Part shown: in pieces, positions 17,844-26,141 of the stretch
How the letters are laid out: every line of letters starts with the position of its first letter
Position numbering within the stretch: position 1 is the stretch's first letter
DNA from: Armatimonadota bacterium
Lineage (GTDB): Bacteria; Armatimonadota; Fimbriimonadia; Fimbriimonadales; Fimbriimonadaceae
Length of the DNA: 64,000 bases
Direction: 5' to 3'
NCBI GenBank assembly: GCA_016125185.1
Contig: WGMG01000006.1
Span: forward strand, 806,001-870,000
Notes under the pieces: generated by a model
Database searches by the model: none
What the model saw: only the letters and a program-made list of their open reading frames with translations
What the model was told of the DNA's origin: nothing
Translations under genes and position numbers: made by a program

Positions 17844-18119
17844 ATGGACATTACCGATAAGGCAAAAGAAGCGCTGGAGAAGGGAAAAGATGTGGCGGAG
17901 CACGCTGCCGACAAAGCCAAGGAACTAGGCGGAGAAGCCCTCGATAAGGCAAAAGAGATCGGCGGAAAAGTTGCCGATAAGACGAAGGAGGTCGCAAGCG
18001 AGGCGACGAAGGAAGGCAGCTTCCTTGACAAGCTGAAGGACAAGGCCGAAGAACTGACTGGCATCGATATCAATCGAGACGGCAAAATCGGCGACACGCC
18101 GATCGAGAAGAAAGACTGA
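17844..18119 (+). CDS. LEA-like amphipathic protein with EF-hand-like loop
   Basis: 91 residues. Residues 4-75 are a near-continuous amphipathic helix with repeated D/E-K-A-K-E units (DKAKEALEKG, DKAKELGGEA, DKAKEIGG, DKTKEVAS), as in group-3 LEA or YtxH/apolipoprotein-like stress proteins. The C-terminus contains DINRDGKIGD, which places Asp/Asn/Asp/Gly/Ile at calcium-loop positions 1, 3, 5, 6 and 8, as in a single EF-hand or dockerin repeat. No signal peptide. A near-TANNNT box (TAGGAC) ends six bases upstream. Function is unknown; desiccation or stress protection is only an analogy. Confidence 0.65.
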   Translation: MDITDKAKEALEKGKDVAEHAADKAKELGGEALDKAKEIGGKVADKTKEVASEATKEGSFLDKLKDKAEELTGIDINRDGKIGDTPIEKKD

Positions 18120-18125
18120 TTTTAT

Positions 18126-18145
18126 GGCCCTCTGTCCAGAGGGCC
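18126..18145 (+). terminator. Perfect inverted repeat after the LEA-like gene
   Basis: GGCCCTCT (18126-18133) / AGAGGGCC (18138-18145) with loop GTCC, seven bases after the stop codon. No T-run follows, so termination is plausible but not certain. Confidence 0.5.
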
Positions 18146-18170
18146 AACACCTTCCACGGAATGAATTGGA

Positions 18171-18176
18171 TATGCT
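18171..18176 (+). promoter_or_regulatory. TANNNT -10 box supporting the GTG start of the GH2 gene
   Basis: TATGCT ends six bases before GTG 18183, with no Shine-Dalgarno in between. The distance equals that seen at several other leaderless-looking genes. Confidence 0.35.
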
Positions 18177-18182
18177 TATTCC

Positions 18183-20981
18183 GTGGTCTCCATAGCCCTC
18201 CTTCTCGCCGGTGTCGCCGGTCAAACTGACCTTCCTGCATACCAATCGATCAACTTTGACGACAACTGGCGGTTTGCCCTTGGCAACGCCGCCGACCCGG
18301 TCAAGGATTTTGGCTTTGGAAAAACAGGGATGGGCTACCTGGCCAAAGCGGGCTCGGGCGAGGGACCGGTCAACGCTGGGTTTGGCGACAGCAAGTGGCG
18401 GCTCATCGACTTGCCCCACGACTGGGCGATCGAACTTCCGTTCGACCAAAACGCCGAGGGTGGCCACGGCTACAAGGCGATTGGGCGCGACTACCCGCAG
18501 AACTCGATCGGGTGGTATCGCAAGACATTCGAGGTACCGGCCGACCTACTGGGCAAGCGCGTTTCGCTTCACTTCGACGGCATTTACCGAGATGCCCGCG
18601 TCTGGTGCAATGGCACGTTCATCAAGCGCAACGAGTCGGGATACATCGGCTTTGACTGCGACCTGACCAACATGCTTCGCTACGGTGGGAAGAACGTCGT
18701 CACTGTGCGCGTTGATGCGAGCGAATTTGAGGGCTGGTTCTACGAGGGAGCCGGCATCTATCGCCATACCTACTTGAATATCAACGATACGGCAAGCTTG
18801 GTGAAGGACGGCCAATTCCTGATTCCATCGGTGCGGGACAAGAATGGAATCGTCGATTCCAAGCTAGAAGTGCGCAACATCGGCGACAAATCGCGACGAC
18901 TGCGAACAGTGCTCTCCGTCGATGACCCAGAAGGGAAGCGGCTGGCCAACATCACGACGGAATTCGACATTAAAGCAGGCGAAACGAGGCTCCTAAACCC
19001 GGAGATTGCGTTACGTGCGCCCAAGCTATGGTCAATCGAAGAGCCAAATCTGTACGTCGGTCGCGTCGAGCTTTTCGATGGCGACAAGAAGATCGATGAG
19101 TATCAGAGCAAAATCGGATTCCGGACGGTGGTTTGGGACGCCAACAAGGGCCTGACGATCAACGGAAAGTACGTCAAGATCCAGGGCACCTGCAATCACC
19201 AAGACGCGGCCGGGGTCGGCATTGCCCTACCGGATCGCCTGAGCTATTGGCGCATCGAGCAACTGAAGAAGATGGGTTGCAATGCATACCGAACCAGCCA
19301 TAATCCACCGACACCGGAACTACTCGACGCCTGCGACAAACTAGGAATGATCGTCCTCGACGAGACCCGTGCGTTCGGTGACTCTGAGGAAGCAAGGAGT
19401 CAGCTCACTCGGATGATCCGACGAGACCGCAACCACCCTTCGGTCATCTTCTGGTCCATTGGCAACGAAGAGTTTGCCTTGAACGGAACCGATGAGGGCG
19501 AGCGCATGGCCAAGGACACGACCAAGCTTTGCCACGAACTCGACCCGACACGCCCCACGACCTATGCGGGCAACAACGGAGCCGAATATCACGGCATCAA
19601 CGCCGGAGTCGACATCCGCGGATTCAATTACGGCCTGCCGCAGGCGGATCGCTACCACGCCGAGCACCCGACTCAACCGGTCCACGGAAGCGAAACGGCC
19701 AGCACGACCACCACGCGCGGAACCTATATCGACGACTACAAGAACGGGCGAGTGAGCGCCTACGACGGCCGCAAGGTCGGTTGGGGCTCTGGTGCCGAAG
19801 AGTGGTGGTCTTGGGCCGCTCAGCGCGAGTGGTTCATGGGTGGTTTCGTTTGGACCGGCTTTGACTATCGCGGCGAACCGACGCCGACCGGCTGGCCGAC
19901 GATCAACAGTCACTTCGGCATCATGGACACCTGCGGCTTCCCGAAGGATATCTACTACTACTATCAGTCGTGGTGGACCAACCAGCCCGTGCTCCACATC
20001 CTTCCGCACTGGAATTGGCCGGGCGATGAGGGTAAGGAAAAGAACGTTTGGGTGTTCTCAAACGCGGATGAGGTGGAACTGTTCCTAAATGGCAAGTCGA
20101 TGGGACGGCAGAAGATGCCCTACACCAGCCACTTGGAGTGGAAGGTGACCTATCAGCCCGGAAAGCTGGAGGCGGTGGCGTACCGCAAAGGGAAGGAAGC
20201 CGAGCACGAGGTTGTGGAAACGACCGGTGACACGGACTCGATCAAGATTTCCGCCGACCGCACGGCCATCGCGGGCGACGGGAAGGATCTCTCGGTTGTC
20301 GATCTGTACGGGCTCGATGCGAAGGGGCATGTAGTCCCAACCGCTGATGACAAGCTGGAGTTCTCAGTCGAAGGTCCAGGCAAGATCATTGGCGTCGGAA
20401 ACGGAAATCCGACGTGCCTGGAGCCCGACGTCTACACGCCGACGACCTACAGCGAAGACCTCTCGACCGGTTGGCGATACTCGAAAGTGACCGGCTCGCC
20501 TGAAGGAAGAGCCGACGTGGCTCCGGGCTTCGACGACTCCAAGTGGGAGTTGATCGATACGTGGGAGAACCAGCACATGGCCCCGAACTCTCTGGCCATC
20601 GTCCGCAAGTCGTTTGAGGTCTCCGATCCGGCCAAGTGGAAGTACATCGACATCGGCGCGATCGACGACGAAGGGTGGATCTACATCAACGGCAAGCTGG
20701 TGAAGACTACGAACGTTTGGAACGAAACGTACCAGTTGCAGACCGAAGGTCTCCTGAAGCCAGGTACCAACCATATTGCCATCGTCATCAAAAACAATGG
20801 CGGTGACGGCGGCTTTAGCAAGGGAGTCTCGCTCAGCGGAGTCACGATGCCGGCGTCTTGGAGCCGAAGCTTGTTCAACGGTTGCGCGCAGGTGATCGTC
20901 CAGTCGACGGGCAAGGGAGCGATCATCTTGCATGTAAATTGGAAAGGAAAGACCTACAATCAGACGATCCAAGCCAACTAG
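18183..20981 (+). CDS. Glycoside hydrolase family 2 (beta-galactosidase type)
   Basis: 932 residues. A short hydrophobic leader (MVSIALLLAGVAGQ) lacks the usual positive n-region but suggests export. It is followed by the GH2 sugar-binding sandwich (LPHDWAIELPF, SIGWYRKTFEVP), the immunoglobulin-like domain, and a TIM barrel with the acid/base glutamate in IFWSIGNEEF and the likely nucleophile in PVHGSETAS. C-terminal DUF4982-like and Big-type domains and a second galactose-binding-like sandwich (GWRYSKVTGSPEG...) follow. Beta-galactosidase or a related exo-activity is likely; the substrate is unproven. GTG is the only in-frame start after a stop at 18162. Confidence 0.85.
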   Translation: MVSIALLLAGVAGQTDLPAYQSINFDDNWRFALGNAADPVKDFGFGKTGMGYLAKAGSGEGPVNAGFGDSKWRLIDLPHDWAIELPFDQNAEGGHGYKAIGRDYPQNSIGWYRKTFEVPADLLGKRVSLHFDGIYRDARVWCNGTFIKRNESGYIGFDCDLTNMLRYGGKNVVTVRVDASEFEGWFYEGAGIYRHTYLNINDTASLVKDGQFLIPSVRDKNGIVDSKLEVRNIGDKSRRLRTVLSVDDPEGKRLANITTEFDIKAGETRLLNPEIALRAPKLWSIEEPNLYVGRVELFDGDKKIDEYQSKIGFRTVVWDANKGLTINGKYVKIQGTCNHQDAAGVGIALPDRLSYWRIEQLKKMGCNAYRTSHNPPTPELLDACDKLGMIVLDETRAFGDSEEARSQLTRMIRRDRNHPSVIFWSIGNEEFALNGTDEGERMAKDTTKLCHELDPTRPTTYAGNNGAEYHGINAGVDIRGFNYGLPQADRYHAEHPTQPVHGSETASTTTTRGTYIDDYKNGRVSAYDGRKVGWGSGAEEWWSWAAQREWFMGGFVWTGFDYRGEPTPTGWPTINSHFGIMDTCGFPKDIYYYYQSWWTNQPVLHILPHWNWPGDEGKEKNVWVFSNADEVELFLNGKSMGRQKMPYTSHLEWKVTYQPGKLEAVAYRKGKEAEHEVVETTGDTDSIKISADRTAIAGDGKDLSVVDLYGLDAKGHVVPTADDKLEFSVEGPGKIIGVGNGNPTCLEPDVYTPTTYSEDLSTGWRYSKVTGSPEGRADVAPGFDDSKWELIDTWENQHMAPNSLAIVRKSFEVSDPAKWKYIDIGAIDDEGWIYINGKLVKTTNVWNETYQLQTEGLLKPGTNHIAIVIKNNGGDGGFSKGVSLSGVTMPASWSRSLFNGCAQVIVQSTGKGAIILHVNWKGKTYNQTIQAN

Positions 20982-21028
20982 CGCCGGAACGGCTTGTAAT
21001 TTTGCCGGGAAGGGGTAATACTTTCGTC

Positions 21029-22045
21029 ATGAATCTCTCAAGGCGAGACGTTCTGGTGGGAGCGTCGGCGATGACGCTATCAGGAATTGTAATGGGACAA
21101 AATAATCCGCAGAAGCGACTGGTCGTTGGCTCGGGTGAGCACACGTACGAGGTCTACCATGACTGGATCCAGCCACCGATGAACCTAGCGTGGGGCGACA
21201 CCCACGGCGTCACCACCGACGCCCACGGGCACATTTACATCGCTCACACGGTCGGCTCTGGCAGTATTAGCAAAGACACGATTTGCGTGTATGACCAGAA
21301 AGGGAAGTTCATCCGATCTTTTGGCTCGGAGTTCGCCGGCGGTGCGCACGGTCTCGACCTGAGAAAGGAGGGCTCAGAGGAGTACCTCTACATCTGCGAT
21401 GTGAATCGCCACGTAGTGGCCAAATCGGACCTGAACGGCCGCATCCTGTGGGAGTTCGGCGCTCCGAAGGAATCCGGTAAGTACGACAAGGGCGAAGCTT
21501 GGAATCCGACCAACGTGGCCTTTGCGCCCAATGGCGACTTCTTTGTCGGCGATGGCTACGGCTCTAGCTATATCCATCGCTACAACAAGGACGGGCAATA
21601 CCTGAGAACCATCATCGGTCCGGGTTCGGACCCTGGTCAGGTGAAGTGCCCGCACGGGCTTTGGGTCGACGATCGCGACAAGGACAACAAGATGCTGGTC
21701 GTGGCAGACCGAAGCAACAATCGCCTGCAGTACTTCACGCTCGAAGGGACGCACATCAAGTTCGTGAAGGACCCAGTGCGCCAGCCGTGCCACATCCACT
21801 TTAACCACGACCTCATGCTCGTTCCCGACCTTGCGTGCCGCGTGACGATTCTCGATGGCAAGAACGAGGCTGTGGCCCAACTGGGCGATGGTCAGGGTGA
21901 CGGCGAACTACGCGGCGCTCCGCGCGAGAAGTTTGTGCCGGGGCACTTCGTCCACCCGCATGGTGCGGCTTGGATCAACAAGCGCGACATTGTGGTTGTT
22001 GAGTGGGTCCCTCAGGGACGAATCACGCTCCTCAAGAGGGTTTGA
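21029..22045 (+). CDS. Tat-exported NHL-repeat beta-propeller protein
   Basis: 338 residues from ATG 21029. The N-terminus has a twin-arginine signal (SRRDVLVGASAMTLSG). The mature part shows repeated NHL-type blades (GDTHGVTTDAHGHIYIAHT, GAHGLDLR, NPTNVAFAPNGDFFVGDGYGSSYIHRYNKDG, CPHGLWVDDRD), resembling the lyase-like propeller of peptidylglycine alpha-amidating enzymes and related proteins. It contains His-rich motifs (CHIHFNHD, HFVHPHG) that could bind metal. The longer frame to 20858 overlaps the GH2 gene and is rejected. Role unknown; co-location suggests periplasmic carbohydrate metabolism. Confidence 0.75.
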   Translation: MNLSRRDVLVGASAMTLSGIVMGQNNPQKRLVVGSGEHTYEVYHDWIQPPMNLAWGDTHGVTTDAHGHIYIAHTVGSGSISKDTICVYDQKGKFIRSFGSEFAGGAHGLDLRKEGSEEYLYICDVNRHVVAKSDLNGRILWEFGAPKESGKYDKGEAWNPTNVAFAPNGDFFVGDGYGSSYIHRYNKDGQYLRTIIGPGSDPGQVKCPHGLWVDDRDKDNKMLVVADRSNNRLQYFTLEGTHIKFVKDPVRQPCHIHFNHDLMLVPDLACRVTILDGKNEAVAQLGDGQGDGELRGAPREKFVPGHFVHPHGAAWINKRDIVVVEWVPQGRITLLKRV

Positions 22046-22054
22046 GGCCACAAC

Positions 22055-22089
22055 AAAAAAGCCCCATCCAAATCGGATGGGGCTTTTTT
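22055..22089. terminator. Bidirectional intrinsic terminator
   Basis: AAAAAA, stem GCCCCATCC (22061-22069) / GGATGGGGC (22075-22083), then TTTTTT. It is symmetrical, so it serves both the NHL gene on the plus strand and the cytochrome-like gene on the minus strand, whose stop is 11 bases away. Confidence 0.93.
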
Positions 22090-22099
22090 GTATTGAATC

Positions 22100-22384
22100 T
22101 TACTTGCCGGTGTACGGCTTGGTGGGCTTGCTGGCCTTACCCGTCGCGCTGGCCTTGACTCCGGCCTTGGCGGCTTCCTTCTTCTCGTCGAAGCCCTTGA
22201 ACGAGAGCTTGTGTGCGCCGTAGTACATGCCTCGGAATCCTCGCGGTCCGCCCCCTCGGTCAACGGCGTGGCAGTAACTACAATTCTTCTTTTCTTTCTT
22301 GGCGTAGGCGGGCCGAGCTTCGACCTGGATGGTCGAGACGGCGAACGCAGCGGTGATGCAGATTGCGACGATCAAGCTCTTCAT
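22100..22384 (-). CDS. Small exported c-type cytochrome-like protein
   Basis: 94 residues. A signal peptide (MKSLIVAICITAAFAVSTIQVEA) is followed by a single haem-attachment motif C35-S-Y-C38-H39, with M53 in FRGMYYGAH as a possible sixth ligand. The C-terminal 30 residues are Lys/Ala-rich and probably disordered. At about 70 mature residues it is short for a cytochrome c, so it may be a minimal electron carrier or a truncated relative. It ends at a shared terminator and seems to be a single-gene unit. Confidence 0.65.
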   Translation of the reverse strand: MKSLIVAICITAAFAVSTIQVEARPAYAKKEKKNCSYCHAVDRGGGPRGFRGMYYGAHKLSFKGFDEKKEAAKAGVKASATGKASKPTKPYTGK

Positions 22385-22530
22385 GTTGCTTCCGTTTCCG
22401 GTCCTCCATTGTAACCGAAGATCATTATTATTGGACGGTAATCAGCAAAAAAGAGATGTAAATTGGACAATCGCAGAAAGTGACACTTTTGCCTGGAAGT
22501 TTCCCGCGCGCGTACGGAACAACAAGATTA

Positions 22531-22854
22531 ATGAGCGCTCTCCCGATCCATCAGTTGCCGGTGCAGGAACAGCAGGATGCCGAAGTTATCTACTTGGTCG
22601 TCCCGCCTACTGTTGAGGCTCCGATGGCCGCGCCTCGGCCGTTCTCCCTGGCTGAGCGCGCGTCGCTGTGGATGATGGATTTTCAGGCCCGATCACGAAG
22701 CGCTTCCGACAAAGCGCTGGCGATTTCGTTCGCCGTCTTTGCCACATTGGTGATTGGGCTGTGGGCGTACAACGTCAAGTCGGCGTTTGGGATCGACATC
22801 TTCCCGCATCAGCATCTTGAGAACTTCGCTCCGTTGCCCGGTTGGCAACGGTAG
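22531..22854 (+). CDS. Hypothetical single-pass membrane protein
   Basis: 107 residues from ATG 22531; the frame is open to 22480 but the extra part looks unlike protein. Residues about 67-87 form one hydrophobic helix (ALAISFAVFATLVIGLWAY), with a proline-rich soluble part before it and a short His-containing tail (DIFPHQHLENFAPLPGW). The stop codon abuts the stop of the convergent kdpD-like gene with no bases between. I do not recognise the family. Confidence 0.5.
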   Translation: MSALPIHQLPVQEQQDAEVIYLVVPPTVEAPMAAPRPFSLAERASLWMMDFQARSRSASDKALAISFAVFATLVIGLWAYNVKSAFGIDIFPHQHLENFAPLPGWQR

Positions 22855-23928
22855 CTACATCCGCTGGTCGATCGCGACGACGAGAATGTCGACGGTCTTG
22901 AGCTGTTTCGCGATTTCGAGCATCAGTGAGCCCTTCAGGAACTCCTGAATCTTGGTTCGCTCGCTATGACCAAGGATGATCTGCGAGACGTTGTTCTCTT
23001 GGACGTACTTGATGATGGCGTCGGCTGGTTCGCCTTGCAAGATTTCGGTCGGAATGCCGAGCCGCTCGCACAGTTTGAAATCGTCTTCGAGGATTTTCTT
23101 TGAGGTCTCCGGCAGTTTTGGCTCTTCGACGTAGACGGCACGGACTTCGCCCTGCATTTTGCGGCCGATCCGCCAGCCGCGGCGAATAACGCGCAGGGAC
23201 GACTGGGTGGGAGAAATGCAGATGAGAATCTTGTCGCTGGTTTGCCACGGTCGCGCAATGCGCTGTTGTCGCCGCCAGGCGATCAAATCTTCGTCCACCC
23301 GGCGAGCAACCTCGCGCATGGCCATTTCGCGGAGGGCATTGAGAACGGCTTCGCTGAAGTATCCCAATAGGGCCTTGTCGATCTGCTCAGTTGGCACGAT
23401 TTCGCCGCGCTTGACCCGATTGCGTAGAGCCTGCGGCGTGAGGTCCACCAATTCGACTTCGTCGGCTTGGTGGAACATGCGATCGGGAACAACGTCCTTG
23501 ACTTCCTTCCCGGTGATTTCAAAAATGTCATCGTTGAGGCTCTCCAGGCTCTCAACGTTCATGGTGGCGATGACGTTGATGCCGCTGTGGAGAATCTCTT
23601 CGGCGTCCTGCCAGCGATAGGCGTGGGCCGAGCCGGGCACGTTTGCGTGACCAAGGTTGTCGATCAGGACCGTGTTCGGATGCCGCTGAAGAATCGCTGG
23701 AATATTGATTTCGCTTCGCGTCTTGCCACCGTATTCGAACGAGAGTGGCTGAACGTAATCCAAGCCGGAATTAAGGTCCGCATTGACGATTAAACGGTCT
23801 TCTTCGGAGAGGATGGCGACGATACAGTCCTCACCTCGCGCCTTCCGGCGTCTGGCCTCTTCGACCATGACCTTGGCTTTGCCAACGCCAGGCGCGTAAC
23901 CAAGGAAAATCTTAAGTTTGCCGGGCAT
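22855..23928 (-). CDS. Stand-alone KdpD N-terminal/USP protein
   Basis: 357 residues matching only the first ~370 residues of KdpD: the KdpD domain (KIFLGYAPGVGK, VLIDNLGHANVPGSAHAYRW, INVIATMNVESLESLND) and a universal-stress-protein domain (DKILICISPTQSSLRVIRRG... IILGHSERTKIQEFLKGS). It has no membrane helices, GAF or kinase core. The P-loop ends GK17-A18 instead of GKT and the Walker B pair DE is DN, so ATP hydrolysis is doubtful. Truncated KdpDs are known in cyanobacteria. It starts three bases after a response-regulator stop and is 15 kb from the true kdp operon. Confidence 0.85.
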   Translation of the reverse strand: MPGKLKIFLGYAPGVGKAKVMVEEARRRKARGEDCIVAILSEEDRLIVNADLNSGLDYVQPLSFEYGGKTRSEINIPAILQRHPNTVLIDNLGHANVPGSAHAYRWQDAEEILHSGINVIATMNVESLESLNDDIFEITGKEVKDVVPDRMFHQADEVELVDLTPQALRNRVKRGEIVPTEQIDKALLGYFSEAVLNALREMAMREVARRVDEDLIAWRRQQRIARPWQTSDKILICISPTQSSLRVIRRGWRIGRKMQGEVRAVYVEEPKLPETSKKILEDDFKLCERLGIPTEILQGEPADAIIKYVQENNVSQIILGHSERTKIQEFLKGSLMLEIAKQLKTVDILVVAIDQRM

Positions 23929-23931
23929 GCC

Positions 23932-24681
23932 TTACTGCGCGACCGCCACGCTGACCATCGAGTCGATCCATTTCTGGATGTCCTTCGTCAAGTTGTCGAT
24001 CACGATCTTGGAGGTTCGCGGAACCCCGCCACTAGTCTTCAATTCATTAGCCACGGTTTCCTCACAGATCGCCTCGAAGAAGCGCCCGCCACAGGGCACG
24101 TCCTCGCTGTCGATGTAGGCACGAATCAATTCTTGAATGTAGGCGGGCATGACCACGGTGAGGGTCTTCATACCGCCGGGGGTGGAGACTTCGAACTTGC
24201 AGGTGAGGTCGCCAAACTGCTCATCAACCTCTTTCTCCTTGAGCTCGAAGGAGGTCCCGTTCACACTTTGACGGCTGAATTCCCGGCACACAGTGGTAAC
24301 CGGTGAAAGCTTGCGGTCGCGCTCCAAGGCGGATCGGACAGCATTGCGCAGGGCGTCGGGAGTGAAAGGCTTGCGCAGAAAGTCGGTTGCGCCCTTATTG
24401 ATGGCTTCCAGGGCGGTTTCGATGCCGCCGTAGCCGGAAACGATCAGGACCTTGGCCGAAGGATCTCGGCGCAGAATCTCAGCCTCTAACTCGATGCCGG
24501 TCATTTCAGGCATCTTGTAATCGGTGATGACTAGGTCGTAGTTGGCGCCGTTGCCGTAAATACCGAGAGCTTCGCGGGGATTATCCGCGGTTTCGACGGA
24601 ATAGCCTGCGTTTGCAAGCACCAATTCCATCATTTTCAGAATACAGGCTTCGTCGTCAACGACGAGAATCTTGGAGCTCAA
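23932..24681 (-). CDS. Response regulator with unrecognised output domain
   Basis: 249 residues from TTG 24681, which has GGAGG five bases upstream. The receiver domain (1-122) has the acidic pocket VVDDEA, phospho-acceptor in LVITDYKMPEMTG, the T/S in LIVSGYGG and K in LRKPF. The remaining ~125 residues (LTCKFEVSTPGGMKTLTVVMP..., KIVIDNLTKDIQKWIDSM) match no helix-turn-helix, GGDEF or HD domain that I know. It sits between a histidine-kinase-like gene and the KdpD-like gene, so all three probably act together. Confidence 0.8.
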   Translation of the reverse strand: MSSKILVVDDEACILKMMELVLANAGYSVETADNPREALGIYGNGANYDLVITDYKMPEMTGIELEAEILRRDPSAKVLIVSGYGGIETALEAINKGATDFLRKPFTPDALRNAVRSALERDRKLSPVTTVCREFSRQSVNGTSFELKEKEVDEQFGDLTCKFEVSTPGGMKTLTVVMPAYIQELIRAYIDSEDVPCGGRFFEAICEETVANELKTSGGVPRTSKIVIDNLTKDIQKWIDSMVSVAVAQ

Positions 24682-24859
24682 CTATCCTCCGTGCGGTACC
24701 CATACATTTTGGTTGCTGCCAAGTTTATTTACGCCAGACAGACCCCAAAGGTGATGGCCTCCAAAGGGTTATTATGGTCCAACGCGTCCCGGATATAGAT
24801 AGGGATACACCGATAAATTACCCCCGGTGGGAAATTTGACCGACATCGGAGACCTGGCA

Positions 24860-26071
24860 TTATTGCGGGGTAAAGGTCATCACCAGGTTCAAATTTCCAT
24901 TCTCGCTCGTGACGACGGTCTTCTTGGTGTGCCGACGTAAAACTGCGCGCACAAAGTCCATTTCGTCGTAGTGCTTAGCGTCGATTCCGGCTTTTTTGGC
25001 CAAAACCGAGCTGTACGCGTCAGCTATTTCGGGCCGCAATTCGACGCCTCGGGAGGAGAGCGTCACGACCCAGTCTTGGTCGATCTTTTCGTAGTTCAGA
25101 TCGAAGGTGGTGACATCTTGTTTTCGGCTGAGTTCCGACATCCAGTTGATGAGCGCCAAGCCTAAGTCGTCGGGCCAACCTTTGAGTTGGATCATGGAGC
25201 CGGGAAAGCTGGCGATGGTCGAGTCGCCATCGCCGATTAGTCTTGCGAAGGCGACTACGTCTTTCAGTTCGCTTGCCAGGTCAATGTCGAGTTCGACCAG
25301 AGAGCGCTTATTGCCCGTTATGTACTCCTGCGTGTGGGGCCGGTGAAGCGAGGCCACCGTCATCCGGGCAACTGCCTTGCTCAATTCCTCAAGCTCCTCT
25401 TTGCCCTTGAGCTCTTTTTGAAAGCGTCCTGCTATCGCCATCGCAGTCGGCATTGCCAGTGAGTGCTGAAGCAGGCTGTGGAAGGAATCTTCTTTGTCCA
25501 TGCCAAAGAGGTCTCTGAATAAGATGGGAATGAAGAGGATGCAGATACATCCAAAGACGAGGAACAGAATCCGAAACATTTTTCGGATTTGGGCCTGACT
25601 GTCGATGTTTTCATCGAGCGACGATTCTGCTTTGTCGAGTACCTGTTTCAGACCCGTGTCAGTTGGAACAACCTGACCCACCAAGATGCCGCGAGCCATA
25701 GTCGCATCACCTTTTTCGAGCGCACTCGAATACGCAACGATGGCTTGGTGGAGAGGGTCGAGGAAGACCAAGATTCGAGCTTTCTCGTTCAGCGTTTTGA
25801 TCTTGGGGATTGCATCAGTGATCATAGCGTCGGCGTCGGCCAAGCGGGGCAGGGGAGTCGAGGGGAAAGTCTTGGCGATGTTTGCCGCTTCTGAGATCTG
25901 TTTCGAGGCGGCGGACAATTTGCCGAATAGAATTCCCAATTTCGTCGCTTCGCTCTTTTCTTGAGGCTGAAGGGCAGTCATGATCCCATACAAAATGAGA
26001 AAAATTACGAAGCAGCCGATGGCGGCAAATCGCAAAGTCCTGGCATTGAGGAAGGCTTGAACGTATTTCAT
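24860..26071 (-). CDS. Histidine-kinase-like membrane protein with decayed CA domain
   Basis: 403 residues. A membrane helix (14-33), a helical extracytoplasmic sensor (35-165) and a second helix (166-184) lead to a cytoplasmic part that aligns by eye with a histidine kinase: H203-SLAM-P208 has the HxxxxP spacing of an H box, and the C-terminus TVVTSENGNLNLVMTFTP mirrors the end of HATPase domains. The N box lacks its asparagine (DDLGLALINWMSEL) and the DxGxG box is replaced by SSRGVELRP. ATP binding therefore looks lost or altered. The response regulator gene starts 178 bases downstream. Confidence 0.55.
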   Translation of the reverse strand: MKYVQAFLNARTLRFAAIGCFVIFLILYGIMTALQPQEKSEATKLGILFGKLSAASKQISEAANIAKTFPSTPLPRLADADAMITDAIPKIKTLNEKARILVFLDPLHQAIVAYSSALEKGDATMARGILVGQVVPTDTGLKQVLDKAESSLDENIDSQAQIRKMFRILFLVFGCICILFIPILFRDLFGMDKEDSFHSLLQHSLAMPTAMAIAGRFQKELKGKEELEELSKAVARMTVASLHRPHTQEYITGNKRSLVELDIDLASELKDVVAFARLIGDGDSTIASFPGSMIQLKGWPDDLGLALINWMSELSRKQDVTTFDLNYEKIDQDWVVTLSSRGVELRPEIADAYSSVLAKKAGIDAKHYDEMDFVRAVLRRHTKKTVVTSENGNLNLVMTFTPQ

Positions 26072-26141
26072 GAATATAAATTCCGGTCGTCTATTCTAAG
26101 GACTGCGGGAACCTTCCTACAAGGGATACACTGAAGCAGAC

